A stretch of 64,000 nt of DNA from Liquidambar formosana (GCA_039720395.1 CM077820.1:18001923-18065922); one strand, 5' to 3'. Positions 48,063-61,767 are shown, counted from the first letter of the stretch. Numbers and translations: made by a program. The notes: generated from the sequence alone by a model not told the origin.

Positions 48063-50582
48063 GCTGCAAAATGGTTTTAAAGATGCTTCCAAACGTTTTT
48101 TTACCGTTGATGTTGCATTGAATTGGCTTTTACTAGTCTTCATTCATTACAATTTCTTTTGCATGTTATTAAACTGTTCATAATAAATTGATGAATGAAA
48201 TAATTATGTGATTTTCTTTTCCTGAAATCAGGAAATACACAAAGAATGAAACAACAAAACACATTGGGCACTTGATATTTGTCAACTATACTTCAGAAAA
48301 CATCCCCAGAAACATGTTTTTTGCGAGAATTATTAGCTAGGAATTTTTTTCCTACAGTTTTTTTGCCACAAGATACCAATATACCGATTCCTATAAAAAC
48401 ATCAAAATGTTATTTTATTTTTACCTGGAATATCGGTCCCAAAAAAAAAAAAAAAAAGGCTTCCAAATAGGGTTTTTTAGAATTAAAAAATTTTTATAAA
48501 GTTATGTTTCTGACACTAATTGAACACTAGTTTATTATGTAATCCGTCAACATTTTTTTGTTCCTTTTATTTCTTTGTTTATTCGATTTTTTTTCCAAAC
48601 AGGGTATCTATACTATCTGTTTGACTAATACCTTGCACACAGATAAGGCCATTGCCGACATCACATTAGTTGACCCTCAAGATAATTAATCATCTAATAA
48701 CCAACCCCAAACAAGTGAAATTAATATATCGTCTGACATTTTCATCTCTTAACCTCATAAATAGAATGAAACAAACATGGAAAAAGGTTCCAACACGTTC
48801 TGATAAAGCTTATTTCCCAGCCACTACATTTCATTTTGTCCGGCCTTGATCCCATTTATTGATCACTATACTAAACTACAGGCCCCGTCTAAAAAATTTA
48901 GTAATTCTCATACCATCAAATCGAAAATTCAATATTAATTTTCATGAAGCTTGGTTAATTCGAACTTGGACATGGTGCATCAGTCTAGATGAAGTTCAAT
49001 TATCTTGCGAAAACATTGGACACATTTACAGTTAATTAGAGATTTGCTAAACGAAGTACTTGTTTGAGAATGAAAATGCTAAAATACACTAAATAACAAC
49101 TCAATAGCATTATTTGCAATTGTAACAATGACAAAGTAGTAACAGAATCAAAATGATGAAACTTTTTGTTGTGAACCCCAAAAATAAAAAACAAAAAATA
49201 GTCCATGCCATATGAAATTGGTGAAAAGAGCAACTAGATGTAATGTTTCCCATTCAAAATAGTTTTGGCTTAGGCGTTAGTTATGTTTGAAACATCAGGC
49301 TACAACACACGAATAAAGCAACTCAACAAATCTGATACCATCTTACCTAAAAAATCCTTCAATTTCCACAGGATTACAAAACATATTGACTTTAATTAAA
49401 CAGCAGCATTAATTTACCATGAAATTAATACTCTAAATGAGTTTGAATTCGTATCAAGGTAATAATAGGGACAAGTGAGTGCTTTTCTGAAAAAGGTTCT
49501 CAAATTAAAAAGTTATAAAGTCCTTTTTTTTTTTTTTTTTTTATGAGCAAACCGATATTTTTAAAAAAGCAAAAGGTAAAAAAAAATAAAAAAAATAAAT
49601 AAATAAAAAACACCTAGGGGAAGGACAACCACGGAAAAAACACCAAAAAAGAGCTACACAGAATGAACCGAAAAACCCCTATCCAAAAACAAAGCCCAAA
49701 ACACCACTACAAGAAAAGCAAATGGAAAAAACACCCTAATAGAATACTACCACACCCCAAAAGGAACTCGCCTGACCACTCCAACAATTGCAAGACAATA
49801 CCCAAAAAGAATACAGCAAACTACACAAGGAAATTGTCTGCCTGCACTAGCAATTGCAAACAATATAGCCATGATGATGACTTAGAATGAGCAAAGAAGA
49901 TTGCAATCCACCATGTTGATTCTTCACACCTGATCTTTCCTAACAGTCCACCTTTCCCTCAACAAGCTCAACTTTAACTTTACAAAAAAGGCACTAGCTC
50001 CAGCCACACACCAACTGTCAACATCTGCCAAAAGCTACATAAACCATTGAAACACTGATCAGAAAAAATCCAACAAAGAACACGAGCAGCTCACACACCC
50101 CCCTGAAAGGCAACCCTCCCCAAACTAGAACATCCCAGCAACAGCAAAAAGATCCACCAAACAAGCCCCAAGCATGGAAACTTAAAGTCCATTCATATAA
50201 ATCCCCAAGCACAATAATGGAAACTTAAATTTTATTGTACTAGCTAGTCACAAATTAATATGAAGAAATCATGTTCCCAAATATTATAATATTGATATTC
50301 GACACTTTTTGTATGGGTTTAATTATAGAGACGGGTGGTTTAAATATAGAGTAGGTATCACAAGATTTGAAGGATCTAGGGTGCAAACTTAGTTGGAATG
50401 TTAGATTTTCTTTTATGCCCCTTCTCCTTCTCTAAAAAAACAAATAAATAAAGTAAATAGTGGCATGTAGTAAAAAGTCGCCCCATATATTATTCATCTC
50501 CAGTATCTTATTGGTACATGGTAAACAAAAACAAACTTAAGGTATGGAAGAACTGGGTAGGTGAAGAAATGGGTTAAGCTCC

Positions 50583-50990
50583 TCATGCAATTAAAGCGCA
50601 ACGATGCCAAACTGTTTGACTTGTTTTCAAAACTCTTGCGCTATATTTATGGAACAAAGGTGTGGAGAGGAGTCCCTTAACAGTCGTATCGAGGCATCGC
50701 TTCCCTAAGTGCACCAAATTGCGGCAACAAATGATGTCGAGATCCCATACTCTCCTGAATACACTAGCAAATATTTTTCTCCCACAATGAGGGACCAACC
50801 TTTTTCCACAATTAAGTACATAAATGATCTCTTCTCGGGAGATATGAACCTGCAGTTGTCGTGGCATTCGCACAACTGCTTTAGATGGAAGCCCAGCCTT
50901 GATCAACATTGGACTACCTGCCTCGATTAACATCGCACTACCAGCTAAGAACAAGACTACCAAGGTGTATAGGTTGTGGAGCTTCGTCAT
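50583..50990 (-). CDS. ECA1/prolamin-like secreted cysteine-rich protein, copy 9
   Basis: This is an intact 135-aa ORF of the Trp82/Asp85 type. Private changes are Ala35 to Pro and Thr42 to Met in the segment between signal peptide and cysteine domain, with Lys31 replacing Gln31. The mature domain is otherwise identical to copy 8. Confidence 0.88.
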   Translation of the reverse strand: MTKLHNLYTLVVLFLAGSAMLIEAGSPMLIKAGLPSKAVVRMPRQLQVHISREEIIYVLNCGKRLVPHCGRKIFASVFRRVWDLDIICCRNLVHLGKRCLDTTVKGLLSTPLFHKYSARVLKTSQTVWHRCALIA

Positions 50991-53590
50991 ACTACGAAAA
51001 GGAATACTGTTGCTTTTCTTTTGTTGTAATAGGACACTGAGTGTTTGGATGGAAATAGATCACGAAATAATGTTGTATTTATAGCTGCAAAATGGTTTTA
51101 AAGATGCTTCCAAACGTTTTTTTACCGTTGATGTTGCATTGAATTGGCTTTTACTAGTCTTCATTCATTACAATTTCTTTTGCATGTGATTAAACTGTTC
51201 ATAATAAATTGATGAATGAAATAATTATGTGATTTTCTTTTCCTGAAATCAGGAAATACACAAAGAATGAAACAACAAAACACATTGGGCACTTGATATT
51301 TGTCAACTATACTTCAGAAAACATCCCCAGAAACATGTTGTTTGCGAGAATTATTAGCTAGGAATTTTTTTCTTACAGTTTTTTTGCCACAAGATACCAA
51401 TATACCGATTCCTATAAAAACATCAAAATGTTATTTTATTTTTACCTGGAATATCGGTCCCAAAAAAAAAAAAAAAAGGCTTCCAAATAGGGTTTTTTAA
51501 GAATTAAAAAAATTTTATAAAGTTATGTTTCTGACACTAATTGAACACTAGTTTATTATGTAATCCGTCAACATTTTCTTGTTCTTTTTATTTCTTTGTT
51601 TATTCAATTTTTTTTTCCAAACAGGGTATCTATACTATCTGTTTGACTAATACCTTACACACAGATAAGGCCATTGCCGACATCACATTAGTTGACCCTC
51701 AAGATAATTAATCATCTAATAACCAACCCCAAACAAATGAAATTAATATATCGTTTGACATTTTCATCTCTTAACCTCATAAATAGAATGAAACAAACAT
51801 GGAAAAAGGTCCCAACACTTTTCGATAAAGCTTATTTCCCGGCCACTACATCTCATTTTGTTCGGCCTTGATCCCATTTATTGATCACTATACTAAATTA
51901 TAGGCCCGGTCTAAAAAATTTAGTAATTCTCGTACCATCAAATCGAAAATTCAATATTAATTTTCATGAAGCTTGGTAAATTCGAACTTGGACATGGTGC
52001 ATAAGTCTAGATGAAGTTCAATTATCTTGCTAAAACATTGGACACATTTACAGTTAATTAGATATTTGCTAAACGAAGTATTTGTTTGAGAATGAAAATG
52101 CTAAAATACACTAAATAACAACTCAATTGCATTATTTGCAATTGTAACAATGACAAAGTAGTAACAGAATCTAAATGATGAAAGTTTTTGTTGTGAACCC
52201 CAAAAATAAAAAACAAAAAAAGGTCCATGCCATATGAAATTGGTGAAAAGAGCAACTAGATGTAATGTTTCCCATTCAAAATAGTTTTGGCTTAGGCGTT
52301 AGTTATGTTTGAAACATCAGGCTACAACACACGAATAAAGCAACTCAACAAATCTGATACCATCTTACCTAAAAAATCCTTCAATTTCCACAGGATTACA
52401 AAACATATTGACTTTAATTAAACAGCAGCATTAATTTACCATGGAATTAATACTCTAAATGAGTTTGAATTCGTATCAAGGTAATAATAGGGACAAGTGA
52501 GTGCTTTTCTGAAAAAGGTTCTCAAATTAAAAAGTTATAAAGTCCTTTGTTTTTTTTTTTTATGAGCAAACCGATATTTTTAAAAAAGCAAAAGGTCAAA
52601 AAAAAAAAAAAAAAAAAACACCTAGGGGAAGGACAACCATGGAAAAAACACCAAAAAAGAGCTACACAGAATGAACCGAAAAACCCCTATCCGAAAACAA
52701 AGCCCAAAACACCACTACAAGAAAAGCAAATGGAAAAAACACCCTAATAGAATACTACCACACCCCTAAAGGAACTCGCCTGACCACTCCAACAATTGCA
52801 AGACAATACCCAAAAAGAATACAGCAAACTACACAAGGAAATTGTCTGCCTGCACTAGCAATTGCAAACAATATAGCCATGATGATGACTTAGAATGAGC
52901 AAAGAAGATTGCAATCCACCGTGTTGATTCTTCACACCTGATCTTTCCTAACAGTCCACCTTTCCCTCAACAAGCTCAACTTTAACGTTACAAAAAAGGC
53001 ACTAGCTCCAGCCACACACCAACTGTCAACATCTGCCAAAAGCTACATAAACCATTGAAACACTGATCAGAAAAAATCCAACAAAGAACACGAGCAGCTG
53101 ACACACCCCCCTGAAAGGCAACCCTCCCCAAACTAGAACATCCCAGCAACAGCAAAAAGATCCACCAAACAAGCCCCAAGCATGGAAACTTAAAGTCCAT
53201 TCATATAAATCCCCAAGCACAATAATGGAAACTTAAATTTTATTGTACTAGCTAGTCACAAATTAATATGAAGAAATCATGTTCCCAAATATTATAATAT
53301 TGATATTCGACACTTTTTGTATGGGTTTAATTATAGAGACGGGTGGTTTAAATATAGAGTAGGTATCACAAGATTTGAAGGATCTAGGGTGCAAACTTAG
53401 TTGGAATGTTAGATTTTCTTTTATGCCCCTTCTCCTTCTCTAAAAAAACAAATAAATAAAGTAAATAGTGGCATGTAGTAAAAAGTCGCCCCATATATTA
53501 TTCATCTCCAGTATCTTATTGGTACATGGTAAACAAAAACAAACTTAAGGTATGGAAGAATTGGGTAGGTGAAGAAATGGGTTAAGCTCC

Positions 53591-53998
53591 TCATGCAATT
53601 AAAGCGCAACGATGCCAAACTGTTTGACTTGTTTTCAAAACTCTTGCGCTATATTTATGGAACAAAGGTGTGGAGAGGAGTCCCTTAACAGTCGTATCGA
53701 GGCATCGCTTCCCTAAGTGCACCAAATTGCGGCAACAAATGATGTCGAGATCCCATACTCTCCTGAATACACTAGCAAATATTTTTCTCCCACAATGAGG
53801 GACCAACCTTTTTCCACAATTAAGTACATAAATGATCTCTTCTCGGGAGATATGAACCTGCAGTTGTCGTGGCGTTCGCACAACTGCTTTAGATGCAAGC
53901 CCAGCCTTGATCAACATTGGACTACCTGCCTCGATTAACATCGCACTACCAGCTAAGAACAAGACTACCAAGGTGTATAGGTTGTGGAGCTTCGTCAT
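53591..53998 (-). CDS. ECA1/prolamin-like secreted cysteine-rich protein, copy 10
   Basis: This is an intact 135-aa ORF whose protein is identical to that of copy 11. Its unit shares private variants with unit 9 (AACACTTTTCGATAAAG, CATGGAATTAATAC), so the neighbouring units arose by very recent duplication or conversion. Confidence 0.88.
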   Translation of the reverse strand: MTKLHNLYTLVVLFLAGSAMLIEAGSPMLIKAGLASKAVVRTPRQLQVHISREEIIYVLNCGKRLVPHCGRKIFASVFRRVWDLDIICCRNLVHLGKRCLDTTVKGLLSTPLFHKYSARVLKTSQTVWHRCALIA

Positions 53999-56600
53999 AC
54001 TACGAAAAGGAATACTATTGCTTTTCTTTTGTTGTAATAGGACACTGAGTGTTTGGATGGAAATAGATCACGAAATAATGTTGTATTTATAGCTGCAAAA
54101 TGGTTTTAAAGATGCTTCCAAACGTTTTTTACCGTTGATGTTGCATTGAATTGGCTTTTACTAGTCTTCATTCATTACAATTTCTTTTGCATGTTATTAA
54201 ACTGTTCATAATAAATTGATGAATGAAATAATTATGTGATTTTCTTTTCCTGAAATCAGGAAATACACAAAGAATGAAACAACAAAACACATTGGGCACT
54301 TAATATTTGTCAACTATACTTCAGAAAACATCCCCAGAAACATGTTGTTTGCGAGAATTATTAGCTAGGAATTTTTTTCTTACAGTTTTTTTGCCACAAG
54401 ATACCAATATACCGATTCCTATAAAAACATCAAAATGTTATTTTACTTTTACCTGGAATATCGGTCCCAAAAAAAAAAAAAAAAGGCTTCCAAATAGGGT
54501 TTTTTAAGAATTAAAAAAATTTTATAAAGTTATGTTTCTGACACTAATTGAACACTAGTTTATTATGTAATCCGTCAACATTTTTTTGTTCTTTTTATTT
54601 CTTTGTTTATTCGATTTTTTTTCCAAACAGGGTATCTATACTATCTGTTTGACTAATACCTTACACACAGATAAGGCCATTGCCGACATCACATTAGTTG
54701 ACCCTCAAGATAATTAATCATCTAATAACCAACCCCAAACAAATGAAATTAATATATCGTTTGACATTTTCATCTCTTAACCTCATAAATAGAATGAAAC
54801 AAACATGGAAAAAGGTCCCAACACTTTTCGATAAAGCTTATTTCCCGGCCACTACATCTCATTTTGTTCGGCCTTGATCCCATTTATTGATCACTATACT
54901 AAATTATAGGCCCGGTCTAAAAAATTTAGTAATTCTCGTACCATCAAATCGAAAATTCAATATTAATTTTCATGAAGCTTGGTAAATTCGAACTTGGACA
55001 TGGTGCATAAGTCTAGATGAAGTTCAATTATCTTGCTAAAACATTGGACACATTTACAGTTAATTAGATATTTGCTAAACGAAGTATTTGTTTGAGAATG
55101 AAAATGCTAAAATACACTAAATAACAACTCAATTAGCATTATTTGCAATTGTAACAATGACAAAGTAGTAACAGAATCTAAATGATGAAATTTTTTGTTG
55201 TGAACCCCAAAAATAAAAAACAAAAAAAGGTCCATGCCATATGAAATTGGTGAAAAGAGCAACTAGATGTAATGTTTCCCATTCAAAATAGTTTTGGCTT
55301 AGGCGTTAGTTATGTTTGAAACATCAGGCTACAACACACGAATAAAGCAACTCAACAAATCTGATACCATCTTACCTAAAAAATCCTTCAATTTCCACAG
55401 GATTACAAAACATATTGACTTTAATTAAACAGCAGCATTAATTTACCATGGAATTAATACTCTAAATGAGTTTGAATTCGTATCAAGGTAATAATAGGGA
55501 CAAGTGAGTGCTTTTCTGAAAAAGGTTCTCAAATTAAAAAGTTATAAAGTCCTTTGTTTTTTTTTTTTTTATGAGCAAACCGATATTTTTAAAAAAGCAA
55601 AAGGTCAAAAAAAAAAAAAAAAAAAAAACACCTAGGGGAAGGACAACCATGGAAAAAACACCAAAAAAGAGCTACACAGAATGAACCGAAAAACCCCTAT
55701 CCGAAAACAAAGCCCAAAACACCACTACAAGAAAAGCAAATGGAAAAAACACCCTAATAGAATACTACCACACCCCTAAAGGAACTCGCCTGACCACTCC
55801 AACAATTGCAAGACAATACCCAAAAAGAATACAGCAAACTACACAAGGAAATTGTCTGCCTGCACTAGCAATTGCAAACAATATAGCCATGATGATGACT
55901 TAGAATGAGCAAAGAAGATTGCAATCCACCGTGTTGATTCTTCACACCTGATCTTTCCTAACAGTCCACCTTTCCCTCAACAAGCTCAACTTTAACGTTA
56001 CAAAAAAGGCACTAGCTCCAGCCACACACCAACTGTCAACATCTGCCAAAAGCTACATAAACCATTGAAACACTGATCAGAAAAAATCCAACAAAGAACA
56101 CGAGCAGCTGACACACCCCCCTGAAAGGCAACCCTCCCCAAACTAGAACATCCCAGCAACAGCAAAAAGATCCACCAAACAAGCCCCAAGCATGGAAACT
56201 TAAAGTCCATTCATATAAATCCCCAAGCACAATAATGGAAACTTAAATTTTATTGTACTAGCTAGTCACAAATTAATATGAAGAAATCATGTTCCCAAAT
56301 ATTATAATATTGATATTCGACACTTTTTGTATGGGTTTAATTATAGAGACGGGTGGTTTAAATATAGAGTAGGTATCACAAGATTTGAAGGATCTAGGGT
56401 GCAAACTTAGTTGGAATGTTAGATTTTCTTTTATGCCCCTTCTCCTTCTCTAAAAAAACAAATAAATAAAGTAAATAGTGGCATGTAGTAAAAAGTCGCC
56501 CCATATATTATTCATCTCCAGTATCTTATTGGTACATGGTAAACAAAAACAAACTTAAGGTATGGAAGAACTGGGTAGGTGAAGAAATGGGTTAAGCTCC

Positions 56601-57008
56601 TCATGCAATTAAAGCGCAACGATGCCAAACTGTTTGACTTGTTTTCAAAACTCTTGCGCTATATTTATGGAACAAAGGTGTGGAGAGGAGTCCCTTAACA
56701 GTCGTATCGAGGCATCGCTTCCCTAAGTGCACCAAATTGCGGCAACAAATGATGTCGAGATCCCATACTCTCCTGAATACACTAGCAAATATTTTTCTCC
56801 CACAATGAGGGACCAACCTTTTTCCACAATTAAGTACATAAATGATCTCTTCTCGGGAGATATGAACCTGCAGTTGTCGTGGCGTTCGCACAACTGCTTT
56901 AGATGCAAGCCCAGCCTTGATCAACATTGGACTACCTGCCTCGATTAACATCGCACTACCAGCTAAGAACAAGACTACCAAGGTGTATAGGTTGTGGAGC
57001 TTCGTCAT
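56601..57008 (-). CDS. ECA1/prolamin-like secreted cysteine-rich protein, copy 11
   Basis: This is an intact 135-aa ORF from the conserved ATG at 57008. A one-base insertion upstream (CTACTGAAAAG) opens an in-frame ATG at 57056 that would add 16 residues. The conserved start is preferred, because it directly precedes the signal peptide and is shared by all copies. It is the last complete gene of the array. Unit 12 is cut off before its gene. Confidence 0.86.
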   Translation of the reverse strand: MTKLHNLYTLVVLFLAGSAMLIEAGSPMLIKAGLASKAVVRTPRQLQVHISREEIIYVLNCGKRLVPHCGRKIFASVFRRVWDLDIICCRNLVHLGKRCLDTTVKGLLSTPLFHKYSARVLKTSQTVWHRCALIA

Positions 57009-59135
57009 ACTACTGAAAAGGAATACTATTGCTTTTCTTTTGTTGTAATAGGACACTGAGTGTTTGGATGGAAATAGATCACGAAATAATGTTGTATTTA
57101 TAGCTGCAAAATGGTTTTAAAGATGCTTCCAAACGTTTTTTTACCGTTGATGTTGCATTGAATTGGCTTTTACTAGTCTTCATTCATTACAATTTCTTTT
57201 GCATGTTATTAAACTGTTCATAATAAATTGATGAATGAAATAATTATGTGATTTTCTTCTCCTGAAATCAGGAAATACACAAAGAATGAAACAACAAAAC
57301 ACATTGGGCACTTAATATTTGTCAACTATACTTCAGAAAACATCCCCAGAAACATGTTGTTTGCGAGAATTATTAGCTAGGAATTTTTTTCTTACAGTTT
57401 TTTTGCCACAAGATACCAATATACCGATTCCTATAAAAACATCAAAATGTTATTTTACTTTTTACCTGGAATATCGGTCCCAAAAAAAAAAAAAAAAGGC
57501 TTCCAAATAGGGTTTTTTAAGAATTAAAAAAATTTTATAAAGTTATGTTTCTGACACTAATTGAACACTAGTTTATTATGTAATCCGTCAACATTTTTTT
57601 GTTCTTTTTATTTCTTTGTTTATTCGATTTTTTTTCCAAACAGGGTATCTATACTATCTGTTTGACTAATACCTTACACACAGATAAGGCCATTGCCGAC
57701 ATCACATTAGTTGACCCTCAAGATAATTAATCATCTAATAACCAACCCCAAACAAATGAAATTAATATATCGTTTGACATTTTCATCTCTTAACCTCATA
57801 AATAGAATGAAACAAACATGGAAAAAGGTCCCAACACTTTCTGATAAAGCTTATTTCCCGGCCACTACATCTCATTTTGTCCGGCCTTGATCCCATTTAT
57901 TGATCACTATACTAAATTATAGGCCCGGTCTAAAAAATTTAGTAATTCTCGTACCATCAAATCGAAAATTCAATATTAATTTTCATGAAGCTTGGTAAAT
58001 TCGAACTTGGACATGGTGCATAAGTCTAGATGAAGTTCAATTATCTTGCTAAAACATTGGACACATTTACAGTTAATTAGATATTTGCTAAACGAAGTAT
58101 TTGTTTGAGAATGAAAATGCTAAAATACACTAAATAACAACTCAATAGCATTATTTGCAATTGTAACAATGACAAAGTAGTAACAGAATCTAAATGATGA
58201 AATTTTTTGTTGTGAACCCCAAAAATAAAAAACAAAAAATGGTCCATGCCATATGAAATTGGTGAAAAGAACAACTAGATGTAATGTTTCCCATTCAAAA
58301 TAGTTTTGGCTTAGGCGTTAGTTATGTTTGAAACATCAGGCTACAACACAGGAATAAAGCAACTCAACAAATCTGATACCATCTTACCTAAAAAATCCTT
58401 CAATTTCCACAGGATTACAAAACATATTGACTTTAATTAAACAGCAGCATTAATTTACCATGAAATTAATACTCTAAATGAGTTTGAATTCGTATCAAGG
58501 TAATAATAGGGACAAGTGAGTGCTTTTCTGAAAAAGGTTCTCAAATTAAAAAGTTATAAAGTCCTTTGTTTTTTTTTTTTATGAGCAAACCGATATTTTT
58601 AAAAAAGCAAAAGGTCAAAAAAAAAAAAAAAAACACCTAGGGAAAAGGACAACCATGGAAAAAACACCAAAAAAGAGCTACACATAATGAATCGAAAAAC
58701 CCCTATCCGAAAACAAAGCCCAAAACACCACTACAAGAAAAGCAAATGGAAAAAACACCCTAATAGAATACTACCACACCCCAAAAGGAACTCGCCTGAC
58801 CACTCCAACAATTGGAAGACAATACCCAAAAAGAATACAGCAAACTACACAAGGAAATTGCCTGCCCGCACTAGCAATTGCAAACAATATAGCCATGATG
58901 ATAACTTAGAATGAGCAAAGAAGATTGCAATCCACCATGTTGATTCTTCACACCTGATCTTTCCTACCAGTCCACCTTTCCCTCAACATGCTCAACTTTC
59001 ACTTTACAAAAAAGGCACTAGCTCCAGCCACACACCAACTGTCAACATCTGCCAAAAGCTACATAAACCATTGAAACACTGATCAGAAAAAATCCAACAA
59101 AGAACACGAGCAACTGCCGCACCCCCCTGAAAGCA

Positions 59136-60960
59136 CTACAACAAAAACACTCTATTGCAACGAAAGTTATTGCAACAATGCAGGATATAGTGGTAATATC
59201 CTGCGTATTGCAGCAATAAAATTTTTGTCATTGCAATAAACACTTAAAAGAGGCCACATTCTCCCGCCAAATGGGAGGAGGTTGGTGCCATATGCTATTG
59301 CATCAATAGATATTGTTGCAATAACATATTGCATCGAGTACGTTTGTTGCAATAACATATTGCATCGAGTTCTTTTGTTACAATAAAGCATGACTGTATT
59401 GCATCAATAATTATTGTTGCAATAGGGTCCTTGCATCGAGTATGTTTGTTGCAATAGGCTATTGCATCAAACAATATTGTTGCAATAGGGTCTCAGGTGT
59501 AGGTGTACTCACAACATGTGCTATTACATCAAAAACTGGTGTTGCAATAACATATTGCATCGAACAAATTTGTTGCAATAACCTATTGCATCAACTGAAG
59601 GTTGCAATATGATATTGCATCGGCAATTCTCGTTGCAATAGGCACTTAAATTATCCCACCATCTCCCGCGAAAATGAAAGGTCGGTGCCATGTGCTATTG
59701 CATCAATAAGTATTGTTGCAATAACATATTGCATTATGTAGGTTTGCTGCAATAGCCTATTACATCGACTAATTTGGTGGCAATAGAGCACAACTATATG
59801 CAATACAATATTGCATCGAGAATGGTTGTTGCAATAGGATATTGCATCGGTTCCTGTTGTTGTAATAGAGTGGACCTTTATTCCCACAAGCAATTTGTTG
59901 CAATAGATCTTTTTTAAAAAAAAAAAATTTAAAAAATCCGTACATGGGGATGGCAATTTTAGCCCAAACCATCGAGGCCCGCACGGCCCTGGCCCTATAG
60001 GTGTGGTTTGTAGCTTAATTGAACGAGGATGGTGAAAATTTGGTATTTAATTTTAAAAACCAAAATGGTTTTGGGGTAGTGCTAGTTTGATCTTTCCCCG
60101 CCCCACTTAGCTAATATGATATAAATATCTTTTAGTCTATTATATTTATAATAGCCCTAACCTATAACCTATCTTTTAAAGTAATATATATTTTATGGTC
60201 AGCAAAGCATATACAAACAAATCACTAAAGTACATGACCACTTTTGGTTTGCTGAAATAAAAAATAATAAAAAAATGAGGCACCCACTCCCCCAGCATAT
60301 GGTTGGTAATTGGTGCCATTAGCTATTGCATCAATAATTGTTGTCGCAATACGAGATTGCATCAAATACTTTTGTTGCAATAGGATATTGCATCAAGAAC
60401 TATTGTTGCAATAGGGTATTGCATCGGTTACTATTGTTGCAATTGTTGCAAGAAAAACACTCTATTACTACAAAAGTTATTGTAATAACGAAGGATATAG
60501 TGGTAATATCCTGCGTATTGCAATGATAAAATTTTTGTCGTTGCAATAGACACTTAAAATGGCCCACATTCTCCCGCTTAATGGAAGGTGAGTGGCGCCA
60601 TGTGCTATTGCATCAATAACTGTTGTTGCAATAACATATTGCATCAAGTATGTTTGTTGCAATAACATATTGCATCGAACAATTTTGTTGCAATAGAGTA
60701 GACTGTATCGCATCAATAATTAACGTTGCAATATAATATTGCATCGGGAATAGTTGTTGCAATAGGATATTGCATCAACAACTATTGTTGCAATAGAGTC
60801 ACGAATATGGGTGATTCAATAGTCACTTAAAAGGGCCTACATACTCCCACCAGATGGAGGGTAACTCATGCTATGACCTATTGCATCAAAAACTGTTGTT
60901 GCAATAAGGTATTGCATCGGTTACTTTTGTTGCAATAGCGTGTGCCTTTATTTCTGCAAG
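59136..60960. mobile_element. CACTA-like element end with subterminal repeats
   Basis: The array sequence stops at CTGAAAG and is followed by CACTACAACAAAAACACTC, a CACTA-type terminal sequence. Dozens of short motifs then alternate in both orientations: TATTGCATC(A/G) and TTGTTGCAATA, roughly every 25-40 bases, as in CACTA subterminal regions. No transposase is present and no opposite terminus was found in the window, so the extent is uncertain. Confidence 0.6.
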
Positions 60961-61359
60961 CGGTTTGTTGCAATAGCGTTTTTTTTTTTAATTTAAAAAA
61001 TTCATACCTATGGATGGCAATTTTGGCCCAACCCATCGGGGCCCGCATGGCCCTGGCTCTATAAGTGCGATTTATAACTTAATTGAACAGGGATAGTGCA
61101 AATTTGGTATTTAATTTTAAAAACTGAGATGATTTTGGGACAGTGATGGTATGATGTTTCCCCGCCCTATATACCCACTCCACTTAGCTAATATGATATA
61201 TATATATATATTTAATTATCTTTTAGTCTATTATATTTACAATATCCCTAATCTATAATCTATCTTTTAAAGTAATATTTTCTGGTCAACAAAACATATA
61301 CAAACAAATAACTAAAGTACATAATCACTTTTGATTTGCTGAAATAAAAAATAATAAAA
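59146..61359. repeat. Tandem duplication of about 1.0-1.3 kb
   Basis: The block at 59146-60273 (AAACACTCTATT..., GGATATAGTGGTAATATCCTG..., subterminal motifs, GGATGGCAATTTT..., CTGAAATAAAAAATAATAAA) is repeated in the same order at about 60447-61359, with divergence. The first copy lacks the right hAT end. Confidence 0.75.
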
Positions 61360-61596
61360 CAAAACCTTCGATTGCCATCCTTGAAGGAAGGAGCTTGCCA
61401 GTTAGGACCACAATGAAATTCATTGACGGGGGGCAGTGTAGTTCGGGGCGGGGATTTAAAGTGTTTATTAGGGCGGGATGGTTAAAAGAAGCAATACCCC
61501 GAATGGTTTTGGGGCAGGGACGGGATAAAAATTCACACATTAATTTGAGGACGAGGCATTAAAAAACCGATCCTGCTCTACCCCATTGCCATCCCT
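61008..61596. mobile_element. Non-autonomous hAT-like element
   Basis: The ends are inverted: GGATGGCAAT at the left and ATTGCCATCCC at the right. They are flanked by an exact 8-bp duplication ATTCATAC (61000-61007 and 61597-61604), the hAT signature. The length is 589 bp with no transposase. A related left half begins at about 59946. Confidence 0.78.
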
Positions 61597-61621
61597 ATTC
61601 ATACATTAGGAGGGGTGAGGG

Positions 61622-61733
61622 GTACCTTGTGCATTAGTGGGATATGAGGTACACTGGACCAATGCAAAGGGTACAACCCCAATGTATAGTGCTGATATAA
61701 CTCATATCAACACGTACTGATGGGAACATAACC

Positions 61734-61767
<34 letters not shown>

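Larger units (their letters stand above)
19456..59135. repeat. Tandem array of about 3.0-kb units, each with one ECA1-like gene
   Basis: Units start with GAGTTTGAATTCGTATCA (or close) at 19456, 22504, 29421, 32516, 37314, 40396, 43421, 46429, 49439, 52461, 55468 and 58480. Spacing is 3.0-3.1 kb, and exactly 3007-3025 from unit 6 on. Unit 2 is lengthened by a 3.84-kb solo LTR and unit 4 by a 1.65-kb solo LTR; unit 12 is cut at 59135. Unit order on the plus strand is: short flank, reversed LINE-like fragment, about 400 bp, then the gene (minus strand), its TATA promoter, and about 1.3 kb of AT-rich upstream DNA with homopolymer A/T runs and no other gene. Units 7-11 differ at few positions. Confidence 0.97.

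Noticed and set aside
59146..60960. CRISPR-like regularly spaced repeats
   Set aside because: Plant DNA with irregular, bidirectional short motifs and no cas genes; fits CACTA subterminal repeats.
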